A stretch of DNA of 64,000 nt from Flavobacteriales bacterium (GTDB lineage Bacteria > Bacteroidota > Bacteroidia > Flavobacteriales_D > CAJJDF01). Position 1 is the stretch's first letter; every line of letters begins with the position of its first letter. The position numbers and the translations under genes were made by a program. The notes under the pieces were generated by a model. The model was not told where the DNA came from. It saw only the letters and a list, made by a program, of their open reading frames with translations, and did no database searches. Positions 39,201 through 47,024 of this stretch are shown here, one piece after another. The DNA lies in the NCBI GenBank assembly GCA_020630395.1, contig JAHDBM010000002.1:84234-148233 (forward strand), in the 5' to 3' direction.

Positions 39201-42200
39201 AAAAATAGATAAGTTTTATTATGCAGTTGATGAAATAATTGATGCTGACTTAGCACAAGTGTTTACCGATAGAAACCTTAATACACTTCCAATTAAAACA
39301 GAACATCATATTGTAAAAAATGGAACTGCTACTATGATTGGTGGGAAAAAAAGAGAGTATGGAATCTTTAATGCTAATGGAAGCAAGTTGCATTCAATAA
39401 GTACTCTTGAAAATGTGAAACTATACCCTTACATAACTTATAGTTTTAAAGGAAATAAAAATGTATCCGATAATTTTACGGGTTCTTGGGTAGCTGTTGA
39501 TACTAATTTAGAGTATAATGCGAATGGTAATATCATCAAATCAAGATCAATTAATTGGGGTGTTATGGAATACTTTTATCAAAATAATTTAATTACTGGA
39601 ACAAAGTATTTAAATCATGAAAAATCTGTTATCTATTATCCAGGAACTAGGCTAGTTCAATCAAAAACAGATATAGATGGTACACAAGCAGATTTTGAAT
39701 ACGACCAGTTTGGAAGATTAGTAAAAACAAATACTCTAAACAATAATGTCATTTCTACTAATGAATACAACATTTTAGATGCATCTCTAGGTACTTTTCC
39801 TAATATCAAAACAAAGACTGTTTACACACCAGTTATAGGAAGTAATGTAACTGAAGAAACAGTTATCACTTATTCAGATGGTTTAGGCAGAAATATTGGT
39901 TCAATTGCCGTAAATAGCTCTCCTAACAACAAAGACTTGTTAACTGTTAATTATTATGATTCATTGGGACGAGTGTATAAAAAATCTCAACCTTTTGAAG
40001 GAAATACGAATGGTCAATTTATATGGAAAGCAAGCAACCCTGCTGATGAGAAATATGAATATACTACTTACGAAAAATCGCCTTTAAATAGGGTCCTATC
40101 TAGTAGAATATCAAATTGGCACCCCGTTACAAATGAATTCAAAGTAAATGATGCATCAGATCTAGTAAAAGACTGGTTAAATGGAGGTTATTATGCTCCA
40201 GGAACATTATCTAAGCTAGTAAATATTAGTGCAGAAGGAAATAAAACCATAACATTTACTGATGGTTTTGGGCAAGAAATTTTAGCGCGTAAATCAAACT
40301 CAACCGAAACAAAGAGAAATGACACATACTATCTATATGATATTAAGGGTAGGGTAACGACAGTGCTACCTCCTAATACAACCCCAACAGACAAAGATTT
40401 AATTTATACGTATACTTATGATGGTCAAGGGAATAAAATATCCTATAAAGACCCAGGAAAAGAAGAAGTTAATTTATTGTATAATGATATTGGTAAGTTG
40501 GTTGCTAAACAAGATTTTCAGCTAAAAAATCAAAACAAATGGCATATAACGGAGTACGATCAATATGGTAGAGCAAATAGAACGGGAACTGTTACTTCTA
40601 GTGCTGCACCTAATCCAAATAATGTTATTGCACAAGATATGTGGACAGATGTTTATTATGGATCTACAGGTATTGAAACAAATAAAGTATTAAGTTCGAC
40701 TACAGCTGTATTGGATGGCTACACACTTACAAATAAAAAGCTATCAGAAGTAATAGAGTATGATTCATTTGGTTTTGTAAAGAAGAGTACGATTACGAAT
40801 CATTTAGGGGGAAAAACAATACAAGGTAAATTTGTATATGATTATGCTGGTAATATCATCAGTTCCAGAACAAGTCATCAAAAAGAGGCAGGCTCAAATC
40901 AAGTAAATATTTTCAATGAGTTTGAGCTTGATAATCATGGAAGAACACTAGATAAGTATCAAACAATTAATGGGCATAAAGAGCATTTAGTTCATTATGA
41001 ATATGATAAATTTGGTAAAATAATCACCACTCAATTGGGAATTGAAAATGGTACTGCCTTACAAACAATTAATTCTAGTTATAATATTGCAGGACATCAA
41101 ACAGGAATTAATGCCAAACCAACAGTTGATGATTTATTTAGTATTAGAATAGGGTATGATGACGACTTAGGTATAACCAATGGTCAAGCCTATAAAGATG
41201 GAAAAATAGGAGTAATTAGTTGGAAACATAAAGGGTTGAATTGGCAAAACTATAGTTATGAATATGATTATTTGGGTCAATTAACAAGTGCTGAGTATTC
41301 TGAAGAGACTGGTAATAGCCAAAAAGGAGATTATTCCTGCCAATATTCTTATGATGTAAGAGGGAATCATAGATCAATCAAAAGAAGAGGGGTATATAAA
41401 AATGCGGCAGGAAATTTTGCTGCGGGCGTAATGGATGATTTGAAGTATTACTATTATGGTACTAACTCTAATAAACTTAAGAAAATTACCGACAGAAGCA
41501 TTCCTTTAGCTAATTCAACTGGAGGTGTTGGAGGTGTTGGAGGTGTTGGTTCAGGATCAGGTGGAGCTATACCTCCGAGTGCAAGTAGATCTGGCACTCC
41601 ACAATCTGGTCCAAATATGCAATTTAAAGGATACCACCCTCAAAAAAGTGGAAGCTACCAATATGACAATAACGGCAATATAATTTATGATCCAAGCAAA
41701 AACATTGATATTAAGTACAATTATTTTGATTTACCATACGAAATTAAGCCTAGAGGAAAAGAGGAAAAGATCGTATTCCTTTATTCAGCAACAGGAGAGG
41801 TATTAGAGCGAAAAATTGTAAAGGCTAGCTTAACAATCAAAAAAACAGAATATTTAGGATCATTTTATTACGATAATGGGGTGCAAGTATTAAATACTGC
41901 TACAGGAAAAGTGAAAAATTTAGCATCTACTCCTGTATATGATTATCATATTAATGACCATTTAGGAAATACAAGAGTGGTATTTAGTGATCGTAATAAT
42001 GATGACTCAATCTCCAATAATGAGGTGTTCCAAATTAATAATTACTACCCATTTGGGTTGTCTATGTATGGAGAATGGACGAGTTTAAATGACTCGACTG
42101 TAGGTCCAGATAGAAATGACCATTTATATAACGGGATGGAGCGAGTAGATGATTTAGACTTAGCGTTAGATTTCACTACGTATAGAACCTATGACCCAGC

Positions 42201-43254
42201 TATTGGAAGATGGTATCAGCCAGATCCTAAATCTACCTTATTACCAAACTATACGCCATATAACAGTATGGTGAATAATCCAGTAAGCTATAACGATCCA
42301 GATGGAGATATCGTACCAGCTCTTATGTTAATTGGTAGTGCGGTCTTAAGTGGTATTAGCGCACAAAAAAATGGAGGTAAATTCATCAGTGGTTTTAGTT
42401 TTGGTGTATTTAGTGGTACTGTTACTATGGGTATAGGTGGTGTATTTAAAGAAACAGGATCGGTTGGAAGAGAACTAGCACGAGCTGTTTCGCATGGTGT
42501 TGCTGGTGGTGCGTTAAGTTTGCTTCAAGGAGGGGACTTTATGAGCTCTTTCGCTTCGGGAGCTGCTTCTTCACTGGTAAGTGCAGGAACTGCTAATTGG
42601 CAGGGTGCGGGTAGATACGCATCATCAGCTTTAGCTGGTGGTGTGGCTAGCCATCTTTCTGGAGGAAATTTCTTTTCAGGGGCTATTCAAGGAGCTGCCG
42701 TTCACGCATTAAATTTTGAGCTTCATAGAGCAAATCTTAAAAGTATTCCAGGTGGACCAATTTTTGATAAAGATGGCAATTTAGTTGGATATGTGGTTGG
42801 TGATGGGCAAGGACCTACACAAATAGCAAGAGACTTAAACGAAAATTATTCTTGTATGCTAAGCTGTGAAACACAATGGACTGAAATAGTTTTGAATAAT
42901 ACGGAAAACTTTGGTCACGTCATTAACTCAGGCGGAAATGTTTTAGATAATACAAATCCAAGCTATAACAATAATCCTGATCTAAAACCGGGAGATGTCT
43001 TAGTCATTGTCAATGGTACAATGCGTGGTTCGGGCATAAATATTAACAATTTAGGAACTGATCTTGTTATTAAACCGGTAAGTCACTTACATCCTAAAGT
43101 TCGAGATTTTGGATTAATTTTGTATGAAATTATGGAGCAGGGTGGAATGATTGAAAAAAGAGCTACAATTAATGAATACATAAGGTTAAAAGAAGAAGGT
43201 GTCCCTCATTATATGCGTTGGCCAATGAGATTGCCAACAGGTAGCAAATGGTAA
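36214..43254 (+). CDS. Large RHS/YD-repeat surface protein
   Basis: 2346 residues with a signal peptide (cut after IAMA, residue 22). The N-terminal part has the Bacteroidota pattern (IPVSYYTGTPDISIPL, LSYHTGNLVVGQPASFVGKG). YD repeats run through the middle (FEYDQFGRLVKT, YTYDGQGNKISYKDPG, YEYDYLGQLTSAEY). The RHS-associated core ends near residue 2030 (YHINDHLGNTRVVF, TYDPAIGRWYQPDP, NDPDGD). The last 316 residues vary in this family; here a glycine-rich stretch is followed by a possible LysM-like part (QGPTQIARDLNE, then LKPGDVLVIVNG) and no recognised toxin. No T9SS domain is present. It shares a transcript with the pseudo-protease gene. Confidence 0.93.
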   Translation: MKNLRTYIQLFILNVIAGIAMAQPSGSGGSTNIPSPNAANLGTYANIPVSYYTGTPDISIPLAKAVEGNLETNVSLSYHTGNLVVGQPASFVGKGWSLNSGGVISRVVQDKPDDSANIGYMHYYYQYFHSPSGNDNREDIMKYDWEPDIFTFNVDGLSGKFFFKRNLSNNYEAFTIPKSDVKITATFDTITGTNYPYIKKANKIVGFKLINTDGKIYHFGIADERTAKESSILESFKYKYNSAGELVQDGNDVIQQKVTNSWYLLKIEDHNKNNSIEFFYEDDLYTYNTLAGNTIMYKNYDRTESIIDDSRNGSGIFQGEQTSRNVLSPNNSINNGFSTSRPYLGKYHNYRVNIVEGVRLTKIKTNLDVIDFKYVSHRLDINKWGNNPYPETLDTIVVRSNSPAGSINSVCKQIIFDYEYFQDQKLKYENNSIYAGTRKTLFLKSIRERSCDGTIENPPYKFDYHAPELNANNSKFFPSRLNKAIDHFGYYNGADGSDAASVNNNKELINIPRTTVSFPDRKYIGGKVRRTQGGANRSPNETYTKYGVLEKVTYPTGGSATYEYENHRYYFDKIYDYSEEILLEGCKYAQGNCCNTFNEDDTLTFSSDKELEYAYFLLNLTVGDDADPASLQPCPGNITPKATITLRVIDQVSNRQVYTKQVNIEGHNFYEEKFSFPIDEGNFTGPLQPLNVGLKSNVQYKFEVDINGGPGSFKLVVPRVQVEENKLGCGLRIKKTTLSDGIQETDNDMVKLYEYNVGNSNTSSGVQFVQPQYGVSVDHYDYLKMRKGSSSPFNKYETYQKNQPVTIHGGGIYYQKIIFSNNSLMPLFGFNGVQVGYKEVKEKTLPSNGVNVFKYKANRKREQEFSKEYPIVPHQIDIENGQFEKTEVYHKNGNLLSETTYKPWEYALNSITQSEKLYKIHDVFNFNQPAAAGGGPKIDAYMIVAVDYKINTSYYQLEEIITNAEGLTTSTKYEYDQLNPHLAPTAVIKENTDGTLKIDKFYYAVDEIIDADLAQVFTDRNLNTLPIKTEHHIVKNGTATMIGGKKREYGIFNANGSKLHSISTLENVKLYPYITYSFKGNKNVSDNFTGSWVAVDTNLEYNANGNIIKSRSINWGVMEYFYQNNLITGTKYLNHEKSVIYYPGTRLVQSKTDIDGTQADFEYDQFGRLVKTNTLNNNVISTNEYNILDASLGTFPNIKTKTVYTPVIGSNVTEETVITYSDGLGRNIGSIAVNSSPNNKDLLTVNYYDSLGRVYKKSQPFEGNTNGQFIWKASNPADEKYEYTTYEKSPLNRVLSSRISNWHPVTNEFKVNDASDLVKDWLNGGYYAPGTLSKLVNISAEGNKTITFTDGFGQEILARKSNSTETKRNDTYYLYDIKGRVTTVLPPNTTPTDKDLIYTYTYDGQGNKISYKDPGKEEVNLLYNDIGKLVAKQDFQLKNQNKWHITEYDQYGRANRTGTVTSSAAPNPNNVIAQDMWTDVYYGSTGIETNKVLSSTTAVLDGYTLTNKKLSEVIEYDSFGFVKKSTITNHLGGKTIQGKFVYDYAGNIISSRTSHQKEAGSNQVNIFNEFELDNHGRTLDKYQTINGHKEHLVHYEYDKFGKIITTQLGIENGTALQTINSSYNIAGHQTGINAKPTVDDLFSIRIGYDDDLGITNGQAYKDGKIGVISWKHKGLNWQNYSYEYDYLGQLTSAEYSEETGNSQKGDYSCQYSYDVRGNHRSIKRRGVYKNAAGNFAAGVMDDLKYYYYGTNSNKLKKITDRSIPLANSTGGVGGVGGVGSGSGGAIPPSASRSGTPQSGPNMQFKGYHPQKSGSYQYDNNGNIIYDPSKNIDIKYNYFDLPYEIKPRGKEEKIVFLYSATGEVLERKIVKASLTIKKTEYLGSFYYDNGVQVLNTATGKVKNLASTPVYDYHINDHLGNTRVVFSDRNNDDSISNNEVFQINNYYPFGLSMYGEWTSLNDSTVGPDRNDHLYNGMERVDDLDLALDFTTYRTYDPAIGRWYQPDPKSTLLPNYTPYNSMVNNPVSYNDPDGDIVPALMLIGSAVLSGISAQKNGGKFISGFSFGVFSGTVTMGIGGVFKETGSVGRELARAVSHGVAGGALSLLQGGDFMSSFASGAASSLVSAGTANWQGAGRYASSALAGGVASHLSGGNFFSGAIQGAAVHALNFELHRANLKSIPGGPIFDKDGNLVGYVVGDGQGPTQIARDLNENYSCMLSCETQWTEIVLNNTENFGHVINSGGNVLDNTNPSYNNNPDLKPGDVLVIVNGTMRGSGININNLGTDLVIKPVSHLHPKVRDFGLILYEIMEQGGMIEKRATINEYIRLKEEGVPHYMRWPMRLPTGSKW
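41521..41547 (+). repeat. Threefold 9-bp tandem repeat inside the RHS gene
   Basis: GGAGGTGTT occurs three times in a row and encodes three Gly-Gly-Val units (about residues 1770-1778) just before the RHS core. Because the unit is a multiple of three, copy-number changes would keep the frame. Confidence 0.85.
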
Positions 43255-43275
43255 AGAATGAACGTAATTTATTTG

Positions 43276-43313
43276 AAAAACCCTCAAGTGAATATCGCTT
43301 GAGGGTTTTTTTT
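43276..43313 (+). terminator. Terminator after the RHS gene
   Basis: AAAAACCCTCAAG and CTTGAGGGTTTTT form a perfect 13-bp stem with a T tail, 21 bases after the RHS stop codon. No immunity gene fits between the stop and this terminator. Confidence 0.9.
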
Positions 43314-43452
43314 AAAGGTTCAAAATATTTTAACGAATTCGATAATAGAAACACTTGAGATTTCCTACTTAATACAAGTTACTATTGGAAATGGAGGTGT
43401 TTATTGCAAATAATTTTGCAAAGGTAACTCCAAATTGATTTAAATAAAAAGT

Positions 43453-43620
43453 CTACCTCCCTACTTCAATTCCTTTGTGATAGGTAACTTTTATACCATT
43501 TTCATGAAGGCATTTTTTTTCATATTAACTGTAATAGAAATCCCGATAATCTTAAACTAGGAAATATGCAAAATTGTATAGTAAAGCATGATTTAACTAA
43601 TAATGTTAACAACTATAAAG
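43453..43620 (-). pseudogene. Decayed fragment of an mscS gene (3' end)
   Basis: Reading the minus strand in one frame gives HENGIKVTYHKGIEVG preceded by DYRDFYYS and AYFLV, with stop codons in between. This matches the C-terminus of the intact MscS protein encoded at 44508-45395 (AFCLVQDYWDVYYASY and SENGIKMSYSEGVELG). At least two internal stops replace sense codons (CAA to TAA in the LVQ position), so the copy is dead. The match is clear from 43453 to about 43570 and fades upstream towards 43620. It is separated from the intact gene by a DUF4253 lipoprotein gene. Confidence 0.82.
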
Positions 43621-43780
43621 GCTTAAGATAATGTTACAACATGGAGTATTTGAAATAACATGTTCTATAATTTTATTAAAAGCATAAGTCAACTAATAAT
43701 CAAAGCTCTTTTAGCTATACTAGAACACTTATTAAGATTAAAGTGGATACATTATTTATGTCTAAGAAATTAAACAGCCT
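43621..43780. other. Intergenic stretch beyond the mscS fragment
   Basis: AT-rich sequence between the mscS remnant and the convergent end of the DUF4253 gene. No convincing gene was found; a 37-residue plus-strand frame is discussed among rejected items. It may be further decayed mscS sequence. Confidence 0.4.
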
Positions 43781-44452
43781 TTAATCCCACCACATCCAGA
43801 AGTATTTGTTTGCTTTATAGTCAGATATCATATCCTTCATTTCACCATATCCTTGGTCAATAACATCAGGACAAAACTCATATACTTCATTAGTAAATTT
43901 CGTTAAATCATTTGGTAAATGATCCATATATGCTTCAACACGATCTCCTTGGGCAATTACAACATTTAACCCAACTAGTTTATCCCATTTTTTCATTTTT
44001 GTAATTATATCGTCATTAGTAAGATCATAATTAACAGCCTCTGTATTCATTATTTTTAAAATCTCAAATTGATCCTTAGCTTTTACAATGGTTACTTCAT
44101 ATAATGTAGACCAACTATCATCAAAGGTTAAGTTTTTAAGGAAGATATAATTACCTTCTTCTTTTATATAATCTGAATATACATCAACAATCTTTTTTGC
44201 TTTTTGTTCTGGTACTGGCTTAAAGAAAAAACCATTATTAATAGTATCTACTGTTTCTGTATACGAAGAGTCTTTTGATTCGTAGTAATAGTTAATCTTT
44301 TGAAAATCTAGCGGATTACTGCCAAGTTCAATTTTTAATTCGGAGAGTAATGAGTTATTTATGGTTACACCATTTATTTCGACAGTTTTGTTTGTGGGTG
44401 TACAACTAACGGATAGCGATAGTAAAAGTAGGAAAGTAATATTTTTCATCAA
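43781..44452 (-). CDS. DUF4253-like lipoprotein
   Basis: 223 residues with a lipobox (LSVSC, Cys17 counting the double Met start). The C-terminus carries the DUF4253 hallmark: YEFCPDVIDQGYGEMKDMISDYKANKYFWMWWD, here cited in parts: EFCPDVIDQG followed by the terminal WMWWD. The preceding region (VNYDLTNDDIITKMKKWDKL, VVIAQGDRVEAYM) also fits this family. DUF4253 proteins are of unknown function and most are cytoplasmic; a lipid-anchored form is unusual as far as I know. It lies between an intact and a dead mscS gene, 55 bases after the intact one. Confidence 0.78.
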   Translation of the reverse strand: MMKNITFLLLLSLSVSCTPTNKTVEINGVTINNSLLSELKIELGSNPLDFQKINYYYESKDSSYTETVDTINNGFFFKPVPEQKAKKIVDVYSDYIKEEGNYIFLKNLTFDDSWSTLYEVTIVKAKDQFEILKIMNTEAVNYDLTNDDIITKMKKWDKLVGLNVVIAQGDRVEAYMDHLPNDLTKFTNEVYEFCPDVIDQGYGEMKDMISDYKANKYFWMWWD

Positions 44453-44507
44453 TATATATTAGCGGATTAAAAAATTTAAAAAAAAACAGTATCTAAGAAG
44501 AGTCTGT

Positions 44508-45395
44508 TTATCCCCCAATCTCTCCAAGTTCAACACCTTCGGAGTAGCTCATTTTAATTCCGTTTTCACTAAGAGCTTTCTTGATGTTTTGGTAAGAAGC
44601 ATAATAAACATCCCAATAATCTTGTACTAAACAAAATGCAAAAACATCTAGTACTATAAAGTGAGTGTCAAAATTATTAATCCCTACAAATGGTAAAGGA
44701 TCAGTTAACACTTTTTCAGTTTTAGACAGGGTGTCTTCGATAATGGTTTTAACCTCTGGAAAACTTGATCCATAACCTAAAGGTATTTGAAGCTCTACAC
44801 GTATATAATCATGGTTGGATAGGTTAGTAACCACATCACTAATTGCCATTCCATTTGGTATAATAACATCTTTATTGTCGAATGTTTTAATATGAGTATT
44901 TAAAATTTCAATTTCGGTAATTTCTCCTAGTTTTTCATGAATTTCTACGATATCACCAACTTTAAAAGGTCTAAAAATGAAGATTAACACACCCGAAGCT
45001 AAATGCCCTAAACTTCCTTGAAAAGCTAACCCAATAGAAAAACCAACAGCAGCTAATAAAGCAGCAAAAGAAGAAGTTTCTACTCCAAGTATGCCTGCTG
45101 CAATTAACAACACCATTATTTTAAGAGATATGCTAACAGTGCCTTTTAAAAAAGGTTTTAATTCTGCATTTAAACTGGAGTTATCGAGTTTTTTAACGAG
45201 TACTTTAATAATGCGTTTAATTAGCCAAAAACCAATAATTAAAACTGCAGTAGCACCAACAACTTTTGGAACAAAATCAACAAGATGATCTCCTATATCT
45301 GACACTTTTCCTTTAATATATGTCCAGGTGTCAATTTCAGTTGAAGGACTTGACAAACTATTAGTTTGTAAAAAAATAAACTCAAGCAAATTCAT
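44508..45395 (-). CDS. mscS: Small-conductance mechanosensitive channel, MscS family
   Basis: 295 residues. Three membrane helices (about residues 40-65, 85-103 and the pore helix) are followed by the MscS beta domain. The pore-lining helix FAALLAAVGFSIGLAFQGSLGHLASG has the Ala/Gly packing pattern of E. coli MscS TM3, then FRPFKVGDIVEI and the IPNGMAISDVVTNLSN signature. It opens on membrane tension to release solutes after osmotic downshock. It is part of a leftward gene run and has a dead partial copy 1 kb further on. Confidence 0.95.
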   Translation of the reverse strand: MNLLEFIFLQTNSLSSPSTEIDTWTYIKGKVSDIGDHLVDFVPKVVGATAVLIIGFWLIKRIIKVLVKKLDNSSLNAELKPFLKGTVSISLKIMVLLIAAGILGVETSSFAALLAAVGFSIGLAFQGSLGHLASGVLIFIFRPFKVGDIVEIHEKLGEITEIEILNTHIKTFDNKDVIIPNGMAISDVVTNLSNHDYIRVELQIPLGYGSSFPEVKTIIEDTLSKTEKVLTDPLPFVGINNFDTHFIVLDVFAFCLVQDYWDVYYASYQNIKKALSENGIKMSYSEGVELGEIGG

Positions 45396-45470
45396 TTGTA
45401 TTCAATATTTGTGAAATAAAAATACAAGTATTAAGATGAATATTCCTGTAAAGAGGACTAATTTATTTTA

Positions 45471-46304
45471 TTATAGTGCTAATACTTGTTTAATAAACGC
45501 TAGTACTTTTTGAGGTTGTTCTAATGGACTAGTGTGGCTACCTTCAACAATGGTTGTGTGAATGTTTTTAGGTGTTTCAACATAATCATCTTTTCCTTTT
45601 AGAGCAATTACTTTTACTGTTAATTTACTCAAGTATTGTTCTCCATTATCTACGTGTGAAATAACTGCTTTGTCGGTTTGTTTAACCTCTTTATTGGTTA
45701 ATAAAGACATGGTATAATCTAAGTATTCAATAGCTTCTGGTTTGTTTTGTATTGCTTCTTTACCAAACATAGCTTTTACTACTTGTTTAGTATAGAATGT
45801 TCTAAAAGATAGCATAAAATGTTGAAAACTAAATTTAAGCCTAGTGCTTCTATTTCCTTCTTGAAAGGGCATATTACAAAAACCAATAGCTTTAAACTTA
45901 CTAGGTTCCTCACTAGCAGCTCTTAAAATAGTCATACTGCCCCAAGAATGACCAATTGCATATACCTGCTTATATGCTAAGCTATCTATAATTTCTAATA
46001 ACATGTTCTTACAATCATTCATATTCCAGTTCTTCTTCTTAATATGCTTACTTTTTCCATGGTGTGGCATATCAATTGTGATGACTGTTCTGTCGGTAAT
46101 ACGGCTGGTATAATAATTCCATAAATTATGATCGTAGTATACTCCGTGTAAAAGAATAATTGGAGTAGTATTTGGAACTATTTGTTGATATACTTTAATA
46201 TCTCCGATAGATGTTGTGATATTGTTTTCTTGTATTTGAGGTTTACTCATAGCGGTTAAATTTATTGGTATTAGAAATGAGAGTATAATCGTTTTTAGCA
46301 TCAT
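45471..46304 (-). CDS. Alpha/beta hydrolase, exported
   Basis: 277 residues with a hydrophobic N-terminal signal (LKTIILSFLIPINLTAM). The alpha/beta-hydrolase fold is clear: LLHGVYYDHNLW for the oxyanion region, GHSWGS at 118-123 with Ser120 as nucleophile, KGKDDYVETP for the acid and EGSHTSPLEQP for the histidine. The substrate is unknown; many members are esterases or haloalkane-type hydrolases. It starts nine bases after the NmrA-like gene, so the two are co-transcribed, and both follow a Crp-type regulator. Confidence 0.86.
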   Translation of the reverse strand: MMLKTIILSFLIPINLTAMSKPQIQENNITTSIGDIKVYQQIVPNTTPIILLHGVYYDHNLWNYYTSRITDRTVITIDMPHHGKSKHIKKKNWNMNDCKNMLLEIIDSLAYKQVYAIGHSWGSMTILRAASEEPSKFKAIGFCNMPFQEGNRSTRLKFSFQHFMLSFRTFYTKQVVKAMFGKEAIQNKPEAIEYLDYTMSLLTNKEVKQTDKAVISHVDNGEQYLSKLTVKVIALKGKDDYVETPKNIHTTIVEGSHTSPLEQPQKVLAFIKQVLAL

Positions 46305-46313
46305 AATAGAAGT

Positions 46314-46961
46314 TTAATTGCTTACTGAAGGTGCTTTATGCATCCATTTGTTAGTATTTAGTTGATTAGCTAAAAAATGAGCCAAATCTATATTAGTAAT
46401 GGACATTTTTAGACCTTTTCCATTTATGGAATCCGTTATCGTTCTCTTTGGTTTTTTATCTATAATATTAGGTAACCTAATAATAGTCCAATCTAGTTTA
46501 CTGTTCATGATGATCTTTTCCATAATGTTTTTATCATCAATAATAACCTTAAGCCATTTCATAAAATAAGGAAGAATAATACGGTTAAATACCCAAGGTT
46601 GATGTTGTCTACTATTTCCTGCTCCTACATTGCTCATGGCTATAATTCGCTTAACGTTTTGAATCTCCATTGCATAAACAAGTATTTTAGTGGCATTAGA
46701 GATTAAGTTGTTAGGCTTTCCATTTCCTTTACCTCCAATGCCTAAGCAGTTGATCACAGCATCTTGATTTTTTAAAGCAGTATTAATCAAGTCGGCATTT
46801 AAAATATCTCCTTCAATAATTAATAGGTTATTGTGTTTTAAGAGAAGCGAGTGTTGGTTTCTTGTAATTGCAGTAACTTGATGGCCGTCATGGAGTAATT
46901 TTTTTAGTACTTCCTTTCCAGAAAAACCTGTTGCGCCTAATAATAGTACATTCATAATCAT
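46314..46961 (-). CDS. NAD(P)-binding NmrA/atypical SDR family protein
   Basis: 215 residues with a Rossmann start (MNVLLLGATGFSGKEVLKKLL), so a nucleotide-binding GATGFSG loop is visible, then ITRN, EGDILNADLI and CLGIGG. There is no classical YxxxK pair; the family is the atypical SDR/NAD(P)H-binding group used as redox sensor or in metabolism. The ATG at 46955 (third residue) is a possible alternative start. It lies between a Crp-type regulator (63 bases) and the hydrolase (9 bases), which suggests a small regulated unit. Confidence 0.83.
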   Translation of the reverse strand: MIMNVLLLGATGFSGKEVLKKLLHDGHQVTAITRNQHSLLLKHNNLLIIEGDILNADLINTALKNQDAVINCLGIGGKGNGKPNNLISNATKILVYAMEIQNVKRIIAMSNVGAGNSRQHQPWVFNRIILPYFMKWLKVIIDDKNIMEKIIMNSKLDWTIIRLPNIIDKKPKRTITDSINGKGLKMSITNIDLAHFLANQLNTNKWMHKAPSVSN

Positions 46962-47024
46962 AAGTGTTTATGGAGTAAAATTCTTTAAAAATGAAGCGCT
47001 ATACCTGACACATATGTGACAAAA

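Noticed and set aside
43405-43421. Palindrome TGCAAA/TTTGCA behind the RHS gene
   Set aside because: Short AT-rich palindromes occur by chance here; no flanking gene or repeat gives it a role.
43660-43773. A 37-residue plus-strand frame (MFYNFIKSISQLIIKALL...) after the RHS gene, which could be a small hydrophobic peptide or immunity-like gene
   Set aside because: It is short, lies after the RHS terminator in a region of decayed mscS sequence, has no clear ribosome-binding site, and no family is recognised. Chance frames of this size are common in AT-rich DNA.
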